Counted from the stretch's first letter, positions 25,221 to 35,343 are shown. The stretch: 64,000 bases of DNA from Mycobacterium intracellulare ATCC 13950 (GCF_000277125.1 NC_016946.1:1240001-1304000); one strand, 5' to 3'. Made by a program: numbers and translations. Notes: generated from the sequence alone by a model not told the origin.

Positions 25221-26999
25221 GTGTCCGATCGTGACGGGGGAGCGCGCACGGCGGTCAAACTGACCGACATCGCATCTCGGGTGCCGGCCGTGCTGGCCGA
25301 CCTGCCGGTGATCGCGCGCGGCGTGCTGACCGGGCTGGCGGCCCAGCCGGGGTCCAAGAAATCGATCGGCACGGTGTTCCAGGAGCGGGCCGCCCGCTAC
25401 GGCGACCGGATCTTTTTGCGCTTCGGCGACCAGCAACTGACCTACCGCGACGCCAACGCGGCCGCCAACCGGTACGCCGCGGTGCTGGCCGCGCGCGGCG
25501 TCGGCCACGGCGACGTCGTCGCCATCATGCTGCGCAACTCGCCCAACGCCGTGCTGGCCATGCTGGCCGCGGTCAAGTGCGGTGCGGTCGCCGGCATGCT
25601 CAACTACCACCAGCGCGGCGAGGTCCTCGCGCACAGTCTCGGCCTGCTGGAGGCCAAGGTGCTCATCGCCGAGACCGATCTGGTCAGCGCCGTGGCGGAG
25701 TGCGGGGGCTCGGGCGGCACCCAGACGCTGACCGTCGAAGACCTCGAACGGTTCGCGGCGAGCGCCCCGGCCACCAACCCGGCGTCGGCGTCGGCCGTGC
25801 ACGCCCGGGACACCGCGTTCTACATCTTCACCTCGGGCACAACCGGTTTCCCGAAGGCCAGCGTCATGACGCACCTGCGCTGGCTGAAGGCGCTCGCGGC
25901 GTTCGGCGGCATCGGGTTGCGGCTCAAGAGCTCGGACACCCTCTACTGCTGCCTGCCGCTGTACCACAACAACGCGCTGACGGTCGCGTTGTCGTCGGTG
26001 ATCACGTCGGGAGCGACGCTGGCGCTCGGCAAGTCGTTCTCGGCGTCGAAGTTCTGGGACGAGGTCATCGCCAACGATGCGACGGCGTTCATCTACATCG
26101 GCGAGGTGTGCCGCTACCTGCTCAACCAACCGGCCAAGCCGACCGACCGAGCGCACAAGGTGAGGGTGATCGCCGGGAACGGCCTGCGCCCGGAGATCTG
26201 GGACGAGTTCACGAAACGGTTCGGGATCGCGCGCGTCTGCGAGTTCTACGCCTCCAGCGAGGGCAACGCCGCGTTCATCAACGTCTTCAACGTGCCCCGC
26301 TCCACCGGTGTCTTCCCGATGCCGTTGGCCTACGTCGAGTACGACCCCGACACCGGCGCCCCGCTGCGCGGCGACGACGGGCGCGTGCGCCGGGTGCCGG
26401 CCGGGGAGCCGGGCCTGTTGCTCAGCCCGGTCAACCGGCTGCAGCCGTTCGACGGCTACACCGATCCGGAGTCCAGCGAAAAAAAGTTGGTGCGCAACGC
26501 TTTTCGTGAGGGCGACTGCTGGTTCAACACCGGCGACGTGATGAGCCCGCAGGGCATGGGACACGCGGCGTTCGTCGACCGGCTGGGCGACACGTTCCGC
26601 TGGAAAGGCGAAAACGTGGCCACCACCCAGGTCGAGGCCGCACTGGCATCCGATGACTCCGTCGAGGACTGCACGGTCTTCGGGGTCGAGGTGCCGCGCA
26701 CCGGCGGTCGCGCCGGGATGGCCGCTGTCAAGCTGCGCGACGGCGCCGAGTTCGACGGGCAGTCGTTGGCCCGCGCCGTCTACGAGCAGCTGCCCGGCTA
26801 CGCGCTGCCGCTGTTCGTGCGGGTGGTGGAGTCGATCGAGCAGACCACGACCTTCAAGAGCCGCAAGGTGGAGTTGCGCGAGCAGGCCTACGGCCCCGAC
26901 GTCGAGGACCCGCTCTACGTGCTGGCCGGACGCGACGAGGGCTACGTGCCGTTCTACGACGAGTACCCCGACGAGGTGGCCGAGGGTAAACGCCCGTAG
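25221..26999 (+). CDS. fadD6: Long-chain acyl-CoA synthetase FadD6 (FATP type)
   Basis: 592 residues from GTG at 25221, with GAGGGG eight bases upstream (Rv1206: 597). It joins fatty acids to CoA through an acyl-adenylate. The AMP-binding motif is FYIFTSGTTGFPKASVMTH near residue 200. The FATP/very-long-chain type is shown by YIGEVCRYLLNQP, FYASSEGNAAF and DRLGDTFRWKGENVATTQVE. An N-terminal hydrophobic stretch may attach it to the membrane. A large palindrome lies just after the stop, separating it from folP2. Confidence 0.93.
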   Translation: MSDRDGGARTAVKLTDIASRVPAVLADLPVIARGVLTGLAAQPGSKKSIGTVFQERAARYGDRIFLRFGDQQLTYRDANAAANRYAAVLAARGVGHGDVVAIMLRNSPNAVLAMLAAVKCGAVAGMLNYHQRGEVLAHSLGLLEAKVLIAETDLVSAVAECGGSGGTQTLTVEDLERFAASAPATNPASASAVHARDTAFYIFTSGTTGFPKASVMTHLRWLKALAAFGGIGLRLKSSDTLYCCLPLYHNNALTVALSSVITSGATLALGKSFSASKFWDEVIANDATAFIYIGEVCRYLLNQPAKPTDRAHKVRVIAGNGLRPEIWDEFTKRFGIARVCEFYASSEGNAAFINVFNVPRSTGVFPMPLAYVEYDPDTGAPLRGDDGRVRRVPAGEPGLLLSPVNRLQPFDGYTDPESSEKKLVRNAFREGDCWFNTGDVMSPQGMGHAAFVDRLGDTFRWKGENVATTQVEAALASDDSVEDCTVFGVEVPRTGGRAGMAAVKLRDGAEFDGQSLARAVYEQLPGYALPLFVRVVESIEQTTTFKSRKVELREQAYGPDVEDPLYVLAGRDEGYVPFYDEYPDEVAEGKRP

Positions 27000-27020
27000 G
27001 GCCGGCAGCGCCGATCGGCC

Positions 27021-27086
27021 GGTCGCGAGCGTAACCACACTGCGAGAGGGCGAGTCGGATTTCGCAGTGCCGTCACGCTCGCGACC
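27021..27086. terminator. Long two-part palindrome between fadD6 and folP2 (dispersed family, copy b)
   Basis: GGTCGCGAGCGT (27021-27032) pairs perfectly with ACGCTCGCGACC (27075-27086). After a 5/5 internal loop, CACTGCGA (27038-27045) pairs with TCGCAGTG (27062-27069) around a 16-base loop. That is 20 base pairs in 66 bases. The stability and the place behind fadD6 suggest a terminator, without a T-run. Related palindromes are at 16410-16469 and 52274-52321. Confidence 0.55.
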
Positions 27087-27126
27087 TGGCACTGCACGCT
27101 GTTCGGCGACCAGGCACCATAGACGC

Positions 27127-28002
27127 GTGCAATCGTCGTTCTGCGGCCGTCCCGTGTCAGCCGATCGCGCGCTGATCATGGCGATCGTCAACCGCACCCC
27201 GGACTCGTTCTACGACAGGGGCGCGACCTTCAGCGACGAGGCCGCCCGGGCGGCCGTGCACCGGGCCGTGGCCGACGGCGCCGACGTCATCGACGTGGGC
27301 GGCGTCAAGGCCGGCCCGGGCCAAGAGGTCGACGCCGACACCGAGATCGCCCGGCTGGTGCCGTTCATCGAATGGTTGCGCGACGCCTATCCCGACCACG
27401 TGATCAGCGCCGATACCTGGCGCTCCGAGGTCGCCAAGGTGGCCTGCGCGGCCGGGGCGGACCTGATCAACGACACCTGGGCCGGCGTCGACCCCGCCCT
27501 ACCGGAGGTGGCCGCGGAGTTCGGGGCGGGTCTGGTCTGTTCGCACACCGGCAACGCGCAGCCGCGCACGCGCCCGTTCCGGGTGAACTACGGAACCGCC
27601 ACGCGCGGCGTCGTCGACGACGTGATCGCCCAGGTCACCGCCGCCGCCGAGCGGGCGGTCGCGTGCGGGGTGGCGCGCGACCGAGTACTGATCGACCCGA
27701 CCCACGACTTCGGCAAGAACACCTTCCACGGGCTGCTGCTGTTGCGGCACGTCGGCGATCTCGTCGATACCGGGTGGCCGGTGCTGATGGCTTTGAGTAA
27801 CAAGGACTTCGTCGGGGAGACTCTGGGTGTGGAATTGACCGAGCGGCTCGAGGGAACGTTGGCGGCCACCGCGCTGGCCGCGGCCGCCGGTGCGCGGATG
27901 TTTCGCGTGCACGAGGTCGCCGCCACCCGCCGGGTGCTGGAAATGGTGGCGTCGATCCAGGGGACGCGCCCGCCGACCCGCACGGTGAGGGGGCTCGCAT
28001 GA
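27127..28002 (+). CDS. folP2: Dihydropteroate synthase homologue FolP2
   Basis: 291 residues from GTG at 27127; the M. tuberculosis protein has a longer, repeated N-terminus (318). DHPS-fold features are LIMAIVNRTPDSFYDRGATF near residue 17, ADGADVIDVGGVKAGPG, DLINDTWAG and RMFRVHEVAATRRVLEM. FolP1, encoded elsewhere, is the true folate enzyme in mycobacteria; FolP2 was found to lack dihydropteroate synthase activity. Here it overlaps gpgS by four bases, as in M. tuberculosis, hinting at a role tied to methylglucose lipopolysaccharide rather than folate. That is inference. Confidence 0.9.
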   Translation: MQSSFCGRPVSADRALIMAIVNRTPDSFYDRGATFSDEAARAAVHRAVADGADVIDVGGVKAGPGQEVDADTEIARLVPFIEWLRDAYPDHVISADTWRSEVAKVACAAGADLINDTWAGVDPALPEVAAEFGAGLVCSHTGNAQPRTRPFRVNYGTATRGVVDDVIAQVTAAAERAVACGVARDRVLIDPTHDFGKNTFHGLLLLRHVGDLVDTGWPVLMALSNKDFVGETLGVELTERLEGTLAATALAAAAGARMFRVHEVAATRRVLEMVASIQGTRPPTRTVRGLA

Positions 28003-28997
28003 CGATGTCGGACCTGGTCGCCGGCGATCTGGCCAGCGACGGGATGCTCGCCGCGAGGCCGGGGGACACCTGGCTGGGCGACCGCAGCTGGAACCGTCCG
28101 AGCTGGACCGTCGCCGAGCTGGAGGCGGCCAAGGCCGGGCGGACCATCTCGGTGGTGCTGCCGGCCCTCGACGAGGAAGACACCATCGAGTCGGTGATCG
28201 ACAGCATCTCACCGCTGGTTGATGGGCTGGTCGACGAGCTGATCGTGTTGGACTCCGGCTCCACCGACGACACCGAGATCCGGGCGGTCGCCGCCGGCGC
28301 CCGCGTGGTCAGCCGCGAGCAGGCGCTGCCCGAGGTGCCGATACGGCCCGGCAAGGGCGAGGCGTTGTGGCGGTCGCTGGCGGCCACCCGCGGCGACATC
28401 GTGGTGTTCGTCGACTCCGACCTGATCAACCCGCACCCGATGTTCGTGCCGTGGCTCGTCGGCCCCCTGCTCACCTGCCCACCCTCCCGCGGGATTCACC
28501 TGGTCAAGAGCTTCTACCGGCGGCCCCTCAACGTCGCCGACGTGGGCGGCAGCGCGGGCGCGACCGGCGGCGGGCGGGTCACCGAGCTGGTGGCCCGGCC
28601 GTTGCTCGCGGCGCTGCGCCCCGAGCTGGGCGCAGTGCTGCAGCCGCTGGGTGGCGAATACGCGGCCACCCGCGAATTGCTGACGTCGGTGCCGTTCGCC
28701 CCGGGCTACGGCGTGGAGATCGGACTGCTGGTGGACACCTTCGACCGGCTGGGGCTGGACGCGATCGCCCAGGTCAACCTGGGCGTGCGGGAGCACCGCA
28801 ACCGGCCGCTGGCCGAGCTGGGCGCGATGAGCCGCCAGGTCATCGCGACCCTGCTGTCGCGCTGCGGGATCCCCGACTCCGGGGTCGGCCTGACCCAGTT
28901 CGTGGCCCACGGGCCCGACGGCGAGGGCTACACCCAGCACACCTCGCCGGTGTCACTGGCGGACCGGCCGCCGATGCAGGCGATCAGGCCCCGGTAG
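27999..28997 (+). CDS. gpgS: Glucosyl-3-phosphoglycerate synthase
   Basis: Transfers glucose from an NDP-glucose to 3-phosphoglycerate, the first step of methylglucose lipopolysaccharide synthesis. 332 residues (Rv1208: 324). The GT-A fold shows VVLPALDEEDTIESVID, LDSGSTDDTE, the metal-binding FVDSDLINPHP near residue 142 and GYGVEIGLLVDTFDRLG. The stretch AGSAGATGGGRV is slightly longer than in M. tuberculosis. The start overlaps the folP2 stop (ATGA). glgM and glgC follow downstream, so polymer-glucan genes are grouped here. Confidence 0.95.
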   Translation: MTMSDLVAGDLASDGMLAARPGDTWLGDRSWNRPSWTVAELEAAKAGRTISVVLPALDEEDTIESVIDSISPLVDGLVDELIVLDSGSTDDTEIRAVAAGARVVSREQALPEVPIRPGKGEALWRSLAATRGDIVVFVDSDLINPHPMFVPWLVGPLLTCPPSRGIHLVKSFYRRPLNVADVGGSAGATGGGRVTELVARPLLAALRPELGAVLQPLGGEYAATRELLTSVPFAPGYGVEIGLLVDTFDRLGLDAIAQVNLGVREHRNRPLAELGAMSRQVIATLLSRCGIPDSGVGLTQFVAHGPDGEGYTQHTSPVSLADRPPMQAIRPR

Positions 28998-29056
28998 CCG
29001 CCGACGCGGTCACGCTGGGCATCGCCGTGTCGGCGGCATAGGGCAGTATCGATCCC

Positions 29057-29410
29057 GTGGCGTTGGTGTTGCTGTACCTGGTGGTCCTGGTGCTGGTGGC
29101 GATCGTCCTGTTCGGCGCGGCCAGCCTGTTGTTCGGTCGCGGCGAGCAGCTGCCGCCCCTGCCCCGGGGGACGACGGCGACCGTCCTGCCGGCCTACGGG
29201 GTGACCGGCTCCGACGTCGACGCCGTCAAGTTCACCCAGACGCTGCGTGGATACAAGACCAGCGAGGTGGACTGGGTGCTGGACCGCCTCGCCCGCGAGC
29301 TGGAGGCCCTGCGCGGCCAGCTGGCCGCGGTGCACGCCGCGCCCGCCGCCGACCAGGACCACGAGGACGATTCGGCGGAACCCGGCGAGGGCGAGGATCG
29401 TCAGGACTGA
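29057..29410 (+). CDS. DivIVA-domain small membrane protein (Rv1209-like)
   Basis: 117 residues from GTG at 29057. One N-terminal membrane helix (residues 2-25, rich in Leu and Val) is followed by a loop. A short DivIVA-type segment comes next (RGYKTSEVDWVLDRLARELEALR, in two adjoining parts), with a coiled-coil tendency. The tail is acidic. DivIVA-like segments attach proteins to curved membrane or to Wag31 at the cell pole. The next gene begins three bases after the stop, so it is cotranscribed with tagA. Confidence 0.8.
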   Translation: MALVLLYLVVLVLVAIVLFGAASLLFGRGEQLPPLPRGTTATVLPAYGVTGSDVDAVKFTQTLRGYKTSEVDWVLDRLARELEALRGQLAAVHAAPAADQDHEDDSAEPGEGEDRQD

Positions 29411-29412
29411 AT

Positions 29413-29994
29413 GTGAGCGAAGACGAGCTGGTTCGGTGCAGCTGGGCGGCCATTCGGCCCGGGCCGGACTTCGAGATGTACCGCGATTACCACGACCAGG
29501 AATGGGGTCGCCCGCTGCACGACGGGGTGGCCCTGTTCGAACGGATGAGCCTGGAGGCCTTTCAGAGCGGCCTGTCGTGGCTGATCATCCTGCGCAAACG
29601 GGAGAATTTCCGGCGCGCGTTCTCCGGGTTCGACATCACGACGGTCGCCGAGTACGGCGACGACGACGTGCGGCGGCTGATGGCCGATCAGGGAATCGTG
29701 CGCAACCGCGCCAAGATTGACGCGACAATCGCCAACGCGCGCGCGGCCGCGGAGCTGGGTACTCCGGCGGACCTGGCGGAGCTGCTGTGGTCGTTTGCGC
29801 CGTCGCCGCGGTCACGCCCGGCCGACGCATCCCAAATTCCCTCGGCCACTGACGAATCGAAGGCCATGGCCCGTGAACTCAAGCGGCGCGGGTTCCGCTT
29901 CGTCGGTCCGACCACCGCCTACGCGTTGATGCAGGCAACCGGCATGGTCGACGACCATATCCGGGGTTGCTGGGTGCCCGCGACCGCCCGCTGA
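29413..29994 (+). CDS. tagA: 3-methyladenine DNA glycosylase I
   Basis: Removes 3-methyladenine from alkylated DNA, starting base excision repair. 193 residues from GTG at 29413 (Rv1210: 204). Family features: RCSWAAIRPGPDFEMYRDYHDQEWGRP with the Cys and His zinc ligands, then LFERMSLEAFQSGLSW with the base-recognition glutamate. RNRAKIDATIANARA and GPTTAYALMQATGMVDDH with the C-terminal His and Cys follow. The N-terminus of M. tuberculosis TagA aligns without gaps. It follows the DivIVA-domain gene directly. Confidence 0.93.
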   Translation: MSEDELVRCSWAAIRPGPDFEMYRDYHDQEWGRPLHDGVALFERMSLEAFQSGLSWLIILRKRENFRRAFSGFDITTVAEYGDDDVRRLMADQGIVRNRAKIDATIANARAAAELGTPADLAELLWSFAPSPRSRPADASQIPSATDESKAMARELKRRGFRFVGPTTAYALMQATGMVDDHIRGCWVPATAR

Positions 29995-30160
29995 GCACAC
30001 AGTTGTGGGTCTTTGTACGAGCGGTGACCTGGATAGGGAACAATGGAGGGGTGATAAGTCAGTTCGTGGCCGGGCATGGCTTGAAGTTCGCTGGCGGGGC
30101 GTGCTCGGTGCCGACCAGGTCCGCGCGGGCGGGCCAGCTCGAACCTGGAGGGAGCACTCG

Positions 30161-30334
30161 ATGGCGGCGATGAAGCCCCGGACCGGAGACGGTCCTCTTG
30201 AAGCAACGAAGGAGGGGCGCGGCATCGTGATGCGGGTACCACTTGAAGGTGGAGGTCGACTGGTCGTCGAGCTGACGCCCGACGAAGCCGCTGCCCTCGG
30301 TGACGAACTCAAGGGCGTCACAAGCTCCAGCTAG
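30161..30334 (+). CDS. Small conserved DUF3117 protein (Rv1211 orthologue)
   Basis: 57 residues from ATG at 30161; GGAGGG lies ten bases upstream. The block MKPRTGDGPLEATKEGRG and the following VVELTPDEAAALGDELKG are almost unchanged among actinobacteria, indicating a conserved role. M. tuberculosis Rv1211 was described as a calmodulin-like calcium-binding protein, but I see no full EF-hand here. The 166-bp gap after tagA should hold its promoter; GATAGGGA near 30034 could be a -10 region. A perfect dyad follows the stop. Confidence 0.85.
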   Translation: MAAMKPRTGDGPLEATKEGRGIVMRVPLEGGGRLVVELTPDEAAALGDELKGVTSSS

Positions 30335-30340
30335 GGCTTG

Positions 30341-30359
30341 CCGCCGAACGATTCGGCGG
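30341..30359. terminator. Perfect 8-bp hairpin between convergent DUF3117 and glgM genes
   Basis: CCGCCGAA (30341-30348), loop CGA, then TTCGGCGG (30352-30359). It fills the 27-bp space between two convergent stop codons, so it can serve as a bidirectional terminator. There is no T-run on either strand. Confidence 0.6.
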
Positions 30360-30361
30360 TG

Positions 30362-31534
30362 CTACGCACACACCTTCCGATAGATCTCCAGGGTCTGCTC
30401 GGCGACGTGGGCCCACGAGAACTCCTCGACGCAGCGTCGGCGTCCCGCCTTGCCGTAGCGCTGCGCTTTTGCGCGGTCGGCGACGAGCTCGTTGACCGCC
30501 TCGGCCAGTCCGGCCCGATAGCCCGCCACATCGCCGGGGTCGTAATGCACCAAAGTCCCGGTGACCCCGTCGGCGACCACCTCCGGGATCCCGCCCACAT
30601 CCGAGGCCACCACCGCGGCCCCGCAGGCCATCGCCTCCAGATTCACGATGCCCAACGGCTCATACACCGACGGGCACACGAAAACCGCTGCGGCCGATAA
30701 GATTTCGCGCAACTCGCCGATGGGAAGCATTTCCCGGATCCAGAAGACGCCGGTGCGTCCGCGGGCCAGGCCGGCGACCGCATCCCGAATCTCCTCGGCG
30801 ATCTCCGGGGTGTCGGGCGCCCCGGCGCACAGCAGCACCTGCGCCTCCGGGCTGAACCGGTGGGCGGCCGCCACCAGGTGCGCGACGCCCTTCTGCCGGG
30901 TGATGCGGCCCACGAACACCACCAGGGGACGGTCCGGATCGACACCCAGTGCGGCCAGCATCGACTCGCCCTGCGATGGGGCCGCCGGGCACCACACGTC
31001 GGTGTCGACACCGTTGCGGATGACGTGCACGGCCCCGGGATCCAGCGCGGGGTAGACGCGCAGGATGTCCTCGCGCATCGCGGAGCTCACCGCGATCACC
31101 GCGTCGGCGGCCAGCACTGCGGTGTGTTCGACCCAGGTCGAGATCCGGTAGCCCCCGCCGAGTTGTTCGGACTTCCACGGGCGCAGCGGCTCGAGCGAAT
31201 GCGCGGTCAACACGTGCGGGACGGCATAGAGCAGCGCGGCCAGGTGCCCGGCCATGCCGGTGTACCAGGTGTGTGAATGCACCACGGTGGCCGCCGATGC
31301 CGCGTTGGCCATCAGCAGGTCCGCGGACAGCGTCGTCATCGCCGCGTTGGCGCCCTGCAACCGCGGGTCGGGCTGATGCACCTGCACGCCCTGGGCGCCC
31401 GGCCGGGGTGCCCCCATGCAATGCACGTCCACCGCGCACAGCCGGCGCAATTGGCTGACGAGTTCGGTGACGTGTACGCCCGCCCCTCCGTAGACCTCTG
31501 GGGGGTATTCCCGAGTCATCATCGCCACCCGCAT
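30362..31534 (-). CDS. glgM: Glucosyltransferase GlgM (maltose-1-phosphate synthase)
   Basis: Makes maltose-1-phosphate from ADP-glucose and glucose-1-phosphate, feeding the GlgE alpha-glucan route; older name glgA. ATG at 31534 gives [19 protein letters not shown] and 390 residues (Rv1212c: 387). GT-B features: the N-terminal [10 protein letters not shown] loop, [30 protein letters not shown] and the C-terminal [14 protein letters not shown] with its two glutamates. It is divergent from glgC, which makes the ADP-glucose substrate; the shared 156-bp gap allows joint control. Confidence 0.93.
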   Translation of the reverse strand: MRVAMMTREYPPEVYGGAGVHVTELVSQLRRLCAVDVHCMGAPRPGAQGVQVHQPDPRLQGANAAMTTLSADLLMANAASAATVVHSHTWYTGMAGHLAALLYAVPHVLTAHSLEPLRPWKSEQLGGGYRISTWVEHTAVLAADAVIAVSSAMREDILRVYPALDPGAVHVIRNGVDTDVWCPAAPSQGESMLAALGVDPDRPLVVFVGRITRQKGVAHLVAAAHRFSPEAQVLLCAGAPDTPEIAEEIRDAVAGLARGRTGVFWIREMLPIGELREILSAAAVFVCPSVYEPLGIVNLEAMACGAAVVASDVGGIPEVVADGVTGTLVHYDPGDVAGYRAGLAEAVNELVADRAKAQRYGKAGRRRCVEEFSWAHVAEQTLEIYRKVCA

Positions 31535-31677
31535 ACCCGCACGGTAGTTCCGCGACGGGGAGGGCCGCGAGCCGGGCGGCACCCTCGGTGCGCCCGCGCA
31601 GCCAAATACCTTGACGGACAGCCCCACAGAACGCGGGCAATAGCCCCTTCCCCCTGGCAGCGTTTCGCGGCGGCCGA

Positions 31678-31683
31678 TAGGTT
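31678..31683 (+). promoter_or_regulatory. glgC -10 box, leaderless arrangement
   Basis: TAGGTT (31678-31683) fits the mycobacterial -10 pattern TANNNT and is exactly seven bases before the glgC ATG. Transcription would then begin at or near the A of the start codon. No Shine-Dalgarno sequence precedes the ATG, which agrees with a leaderless mRNA. Confidence 0.5.
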
Positions 31684-31690
31684 TGACACC

Positions 31691-32905
31691 ATGAGGGAAG
31701 CACCACACGTGCTGGGCATCGTCCTGGCCGGCGGTGAGGGCAAGCGGCTGTATCCGCTGACCGCGGATCGCGCCAAGCCCGCGGTTCCCTTCGGCGGCGC
31801 CTATCGGCTGATCGACTTCGTGCTGTCGAACCTCGTCAACGCCCGCTATTTGCGAATCTGCGTTCTGACGCAGTACAAGTCGCATTCACTGGACCGTCAC
31901 ATATCACAGAACTGGCGGTTGTCCGGCTTGGCCGGTGAGTACATCACCCCGGTGCCCGCGCAGCAGCGGCTCGGTCCGCGCTGGTACACCGGTTCGGCCG
32001 ACGCGATCTACCAGTCGCTCAATCTGATCTACGACGAAGACCCCGACTACATAGTGGTTTTCGGCGCCGACCACGTGTACCGGATGGATCCCGAGCAGAT
32101 GGTCCGGTTCCACATCGACAGCGGGGCGGGCGCGACCGTCGCCGGCATCCGGGTGCCGCGCAGCGAGGCCACCGCGTTCGGGTGTATCGACTCCGACGAG
32201 TCCGGGCGCATCCGCCAATTCGTGGAGAAGCCACTGGATCCGCCCGGCACCCCGGACGACCCCGAGACGACGTTCGTGTCGATGGGCAATTACATCTTCA
32301 CCACCAAGGTGCTCATCGACGCGATCCGCGCGGACGCCGACGACGACCATTCCGATCACGACATGGGTGGTGACATCATCCCGCGACTGGTCGACGACGG
32401 GATGGCCGCGGTGTACGACTTCAGCGACAACGAGGTGCCCGGCGCCACCGACCGTGACCGGGCCTACTGGCGTGACGTCGGAACGCTCGACGCGTTCTAC
32501 GACGCACACATGGACCTGGTGTCGGTGCATCCGGTGTTCAACCTCTACAACAAGCGCTGGCCGATCCGCGGCGAGTCGGAGAACCTGGCGCCGGCAAAGT
32601 TCGTCAACGGCGGTTCCGCGCAGGAGTCGGTGGTGGGCGCCGGCAGCATCATCTCGGCGGCCTCGGTGCGCAACTCGGTGCTTTCGTCCAACGTCGTGGT
32701 CGACGACGGCGCGATCGTGGAGGGCAGCGTGATCATGCCCGGCGCTCGCGTCGGCCGTGGCGCGGTGGTGCGCCACGCGATCCTGGACAAGAACGTCGTC
32801 GTGGGGCCGGGCGAGATGGTCGGGGTGGACCTGGAGAAGGACCGCGAGCGCTTCGCGATCAGCGCCGGCGGTGTGGTCGCGGTGGGCAAGGGCGTCTGGA
32901 TCTAG
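31691..32905 (+). CDS. glgC: Glucose-1-phosphate adenylyltransferase
   Basis: Forms ADP-glucose from ATP and glucose-1-phosphate for glycogen and maltose-1-phosphate synthesis. ATG at 31691 gives 404 residues, identical in length to Rv1213. The N-terminal signature is [18 protein letters not shown]. Other motifs are [39 protein letters not shown] and [15 protein letters not shown] sequence, with a C-terminal left-handed beta-helix ([20 protein letters not shown]). Divergent from glgM. Likely leaderless. Confidence 0.95.
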   Translation: MREAPHVLGIVLAGGEGKRLYPLTADRAKPAVPFGGAYRLIDFVLSNLVNARYLRICVLTQYKSHSLDRHISQNWRLSGLAGEYITPVPAQQRLGPRWYTGSADAIYQSLNLIYDEDPDYIVVFGADHVYRMDPEQMVRFHIDSGAGATVAGIRVPRSEATAFGCIDSDESGRIRQFVEKPLDPPGTPDDPETTFVSMGNYIFTTKVLIDAIRADADDDHSDHDMGGDIIPRLVDDGMAAVYDFSDNEVPGATDRDRAYWRDVGTLDAFYDAHMDLVSVHPVFNLYNKRWPIRGESENLAPAKFVNGGSAQESVVGAGSIISAASVRNSVLSSNVVVDDGAIVEGSVIMPGARVGRGAVVRHAILDKNVVVGPGEMVGVDLEKDRERFAISAGGVVAVGKGVWI

Positions 32906-33017
32906 CTCGGTCAGGCACCGCGAAGCGTGCTCGGCGCCGACATTGCGAAAGTTGTTGATCCGCAACATCGTCGCGCCTGGTGGCGCCGACGCCGGGCTAA
33001 TGCCCTCGGCGCGCCGG

Positions 33018-33692
33018 CTACCAGAGGTAGGGAACCAACCGGTAGCGCACGCGCTCGGCGTATTCGCGGTACCCGGGCAATTCGTCGAAGAGGAGCTTCT
33101 CTTCGTCGAACATGCGCAGCGCGAGCACGATGGTGCCGGGGATGACGAAGAGCAGCCCCCAATACGAGTCGAGCGCCAGGGGGATACCGATCATCATGAT
33201 CACGTTTCCGACGTACATCGGATGGCGCACGAATCGATACAGGCCGCCGGACACCAAGGTCTGGTCCGCTTCCACCGTGACCGTGGCGCCGGCATAGTTG
33301 TTCTGGACGATCACCAGCATGGCGATGCCGAGCCCGGTCGCCACCAGCAGATCGCCGAGCAGCGACAGCCAGACCGGTACCGACGACCAGCCGAACCGAT
33401 GATCGAGCGCGCTGAACACCATCGTCGCGAAGAGACCCAGGAACGAGGCGGTGATGATGAACTTCTGCGAGGTTCGGGGTTCGGCCCGCGGGCCGGCACG
33501 CATGCGCCGCTGCAGGGCCGCGGGGTTGGCCCTGCTCAGGTAGACCGTGGGCACGATGGTCGCCACCGTGAACACGGCGATGAAAACCCACGCCTGCCAG
33601 TAGTGCAGCGTGCCCGCCGGCAAGAGCAGGATCAACACCCACGAGAGAATGCCTCCGAGGGATGTCGTCGTCACGCGGATCCCGGTTTTCAT
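33018..33692 (-). CDS. Isoprenylcysteine carboxyl methyltransferase-type membrane protein (Rv1216c-like)
   Basis: 224 residues, the length of Rv1216c, with AGGAG before the ATG. Four to five membrane helices are visible from the N-terminus. The conserved PEMT/ICMT signature lies near the C-terminus: GGLYRFVRHPMYVGN around residue 153, then FDEEKLLFDELPGYREYAERV and YRLVPYLW. The family methylates lipid or prenyl-type groups with S-adenosylmethionine at the membrane. It follows the ABC permease gene by seven bases and is probably its operon partner. The substrate is not known. Confidence 0.85.
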   Translation of the reverse strand: MKTGIRVTTTSLGGILSWVLILLLPAGTLHYWQAWVFIAVFTVATIVPTVYLSRANPAALQRRMRAGPRAEPRTSQKFIITASFLGLFATMVFSALDHRFGWSSVPVWLSLLGDLLVATGLGIAMLVIVQNNYAGATVTVEADQTLVSGGLYRFVRHPMYVGNVIMMIGIPLALDSYWGLLFVIPGTIVLALRMFDEEKLLFDELPGYREYAERVRYRLVPYLW

Positions 33693-33699
33693 CTCGCTC

Positions 33700-35343
33700 C
33701 TAGCAGCGTAGATCGCGGCGCCGAAAAGCCAGGGCGCCCAGAATTACCAACCCTACGTCGATGGCCAGTAGGCATAGCAAGGGCACGGCGGTGAAATCGG
33801 CGCCAATTCTCGGGATGTGCCCGAACGGTTCCAGGTCGAGCAACCACTGCGGGAACCGGGCCAACGATCCGATCAGGTACAGAGCGATGAAACCGATCAG
33901 CACGCCCCAGGCCACCGGTGTGAACCGCGGCGCGACGCCGAATACGCAGACCGTCACGGCCGACAACAGCCAGACGGCCGGGAGTTGGACCGCCGCGCTT
34001 GCGACGACCATCGCGAGTTTGCCGCCCACATCGCCGGCCGCGATGCCGTAGACAACTCCGGCGGTTACCCCGCAGGCCAGCATCGCGAGCGCGGATCCGC
34101 CCAGCGCGGTCACCAAATGGCTCGCGAGCCAACGAGTTCGCGACACCGCGCCGGCCAGCACCGTTTCGGCTCGCTGGCTGGATTCTTCCTGGTGCAACCG
34201 CAACGTGAGCGAAACGGCGAACGCGGCGGCCACCATGCCCATCATGGCGAAAGCCACGGCGATGAAGGCCTGCTCGAGGGCGCTGGTGCCGCCCATCCGC
34301 GCGACGATATCGCGGGCCGGACCGCTGTCGCCCAGCTCGTCACCGATGCCGTGCACCACGCTGCCCACCAGCAACCCGTATAGGCACAGTCCGACCGTCC
34401 ACAACAGCAGCGCGGCCCGGTCGAGACGCCACGTCAGCCCGAACGCGTTGCCCAGCGCCGGCGCGGCGGTCGCGGGACCGGGCCGCTCCGCGATGAGCCC
34501 CGCGCCGACGTCACGGCCGGCGAGCAGCCAATACGCCACCATGGTCAACGCGGACGCCGTGACCAGGTGCAGCAGCAGCACCCACCAGCGATCACCCGCA
34601 TACGGTTTGACCAGTAGCGACCACCCCAGCGGAGACAGCCACGACAGTGTGCCCGACCCGGCGTCGCCGACGGCGCGCAGCGTGAACGCGGTTCCCAGGA
34701 CGGCGAACGCGGCACCGCGGGCGAACCTGGCGCTGGGCGACAACTGCGCGGTCACCGCGGCGACCGCGGTGAACACCAGGCCGGAGCAGGCCAGCGCCGC
34801 ACCGAACGCCAGTGACCCGGCCGCCGGGACGTCGGTGCTCAGCAGGCCGGCCGCGCCGATCGCGCCGGTGCCGAGCGAGGCCCCGAAAGACAGCAGCAGC
34901 GCCGCGCTCAGGCTGGCGTAGCGACCGATCGCGGTCGAGTCCACCAACTCGGTCCGTCCGTTCTCCTCGTCGGCGCGGGTGTGCCGGATCATCGTGAGGA
35001 TGACGGCCACCGCGATCAGCACGTGGAACATCCCGGCCTTCCAAATCCCCACGGCGCCAAGGCTGTCGCTGTAGACCTGGCCATACAGCGCACGCTGGGC
35101 CGGGCTGGCCATGATGGAGGCGGCGAACCCGGCACGGGCGGCCTCGGTGGGGTAGATCTTTTCGATGCTGCCGACGTACACCGTCGCCAGCGGCACCGAC
35201 AGCAGAAACACCCACAGCGGCAACGAGAGCCGATCCCGGCGCAGGTATAGCCGCAACATCGCAAGCGTTCCGGAGAAGTTCGAACTGCGCTGGGGCGCAG
35301 GCGATGCCGACGCGTGAGGCCGGTCCAGTGTGGTCGCGCTCAT
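33700..35343 (-). CDS. ABC exporter permease (Rv1217c orthologue)
   Basis: 547 residues (Rv1217c: 548) with about twelve hydrophobic segments in two similar halves. The tetronasin/daunorubicin exporter permease type is recognisable from [17 protein letters not shown] near residue 125 and [19 protein letters not shown] near 385. Both are coupling-helix regions that touch the ATPase. The start overlaps the ATPase stop (ATGA). In M. tuberculosis the Rv1217c-Rv1218c pump has been linked to efflux of several drug classes. Regulated, by inference, by the TetR gene upstream. Confidence 0.92.
   Translation of the reverse strand: MSATTLDRPHASASPAPQRSSNFSGTLAMLRLYLRRDRLSLPLWVFLLSVPLATVYVGSIEKIYPTEAARAGFAASIMASPAQRALYGQVYSDSLGAVGIWKAGMFHVLIAVAVILTMIRHTRADEENGRTELVDSTAIGRYASLSAALLLSFGASLGTGAIGAAGLLSTDVPAAGSLAFGAALACSGLVFTAVAAVTAQLSPSARFARGAAFAVLGTAFTLRAVGDAGSGTLSWLSPLGWSLLVKPYAGDRWWVLLLHLVTASALTMVAYWLLAGRDVGAGLIAERPGPATAAPALGNAFGLTWRLDRAALLLWTVGLCLYGLLVGSVVHGIGDELGDSGPARDIVARMGGTSALEQAFIAVAFAMMGMVAAAFAVSLTLRLHQEESSQRAETVLAGAVSRTRWLASHLVTALGGSALAMLACGVTAGVVYGIAAGDVGGKLAMVVASAAVQLPAVWLLSAVTVCVFGVAPRFTPVAWGVLIGFIALYLIGSLARFPQWLLDLEPFGHIPRIGADFTAVPLLCLLAIDVGLVILGALAFRRRDLRC

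Noticed and set aside
24600..27197. 865-residue open frame on the minus strand
   Set aside because: Antisense to LOG and fadD6; only GC-rich codon bias keeps it open.
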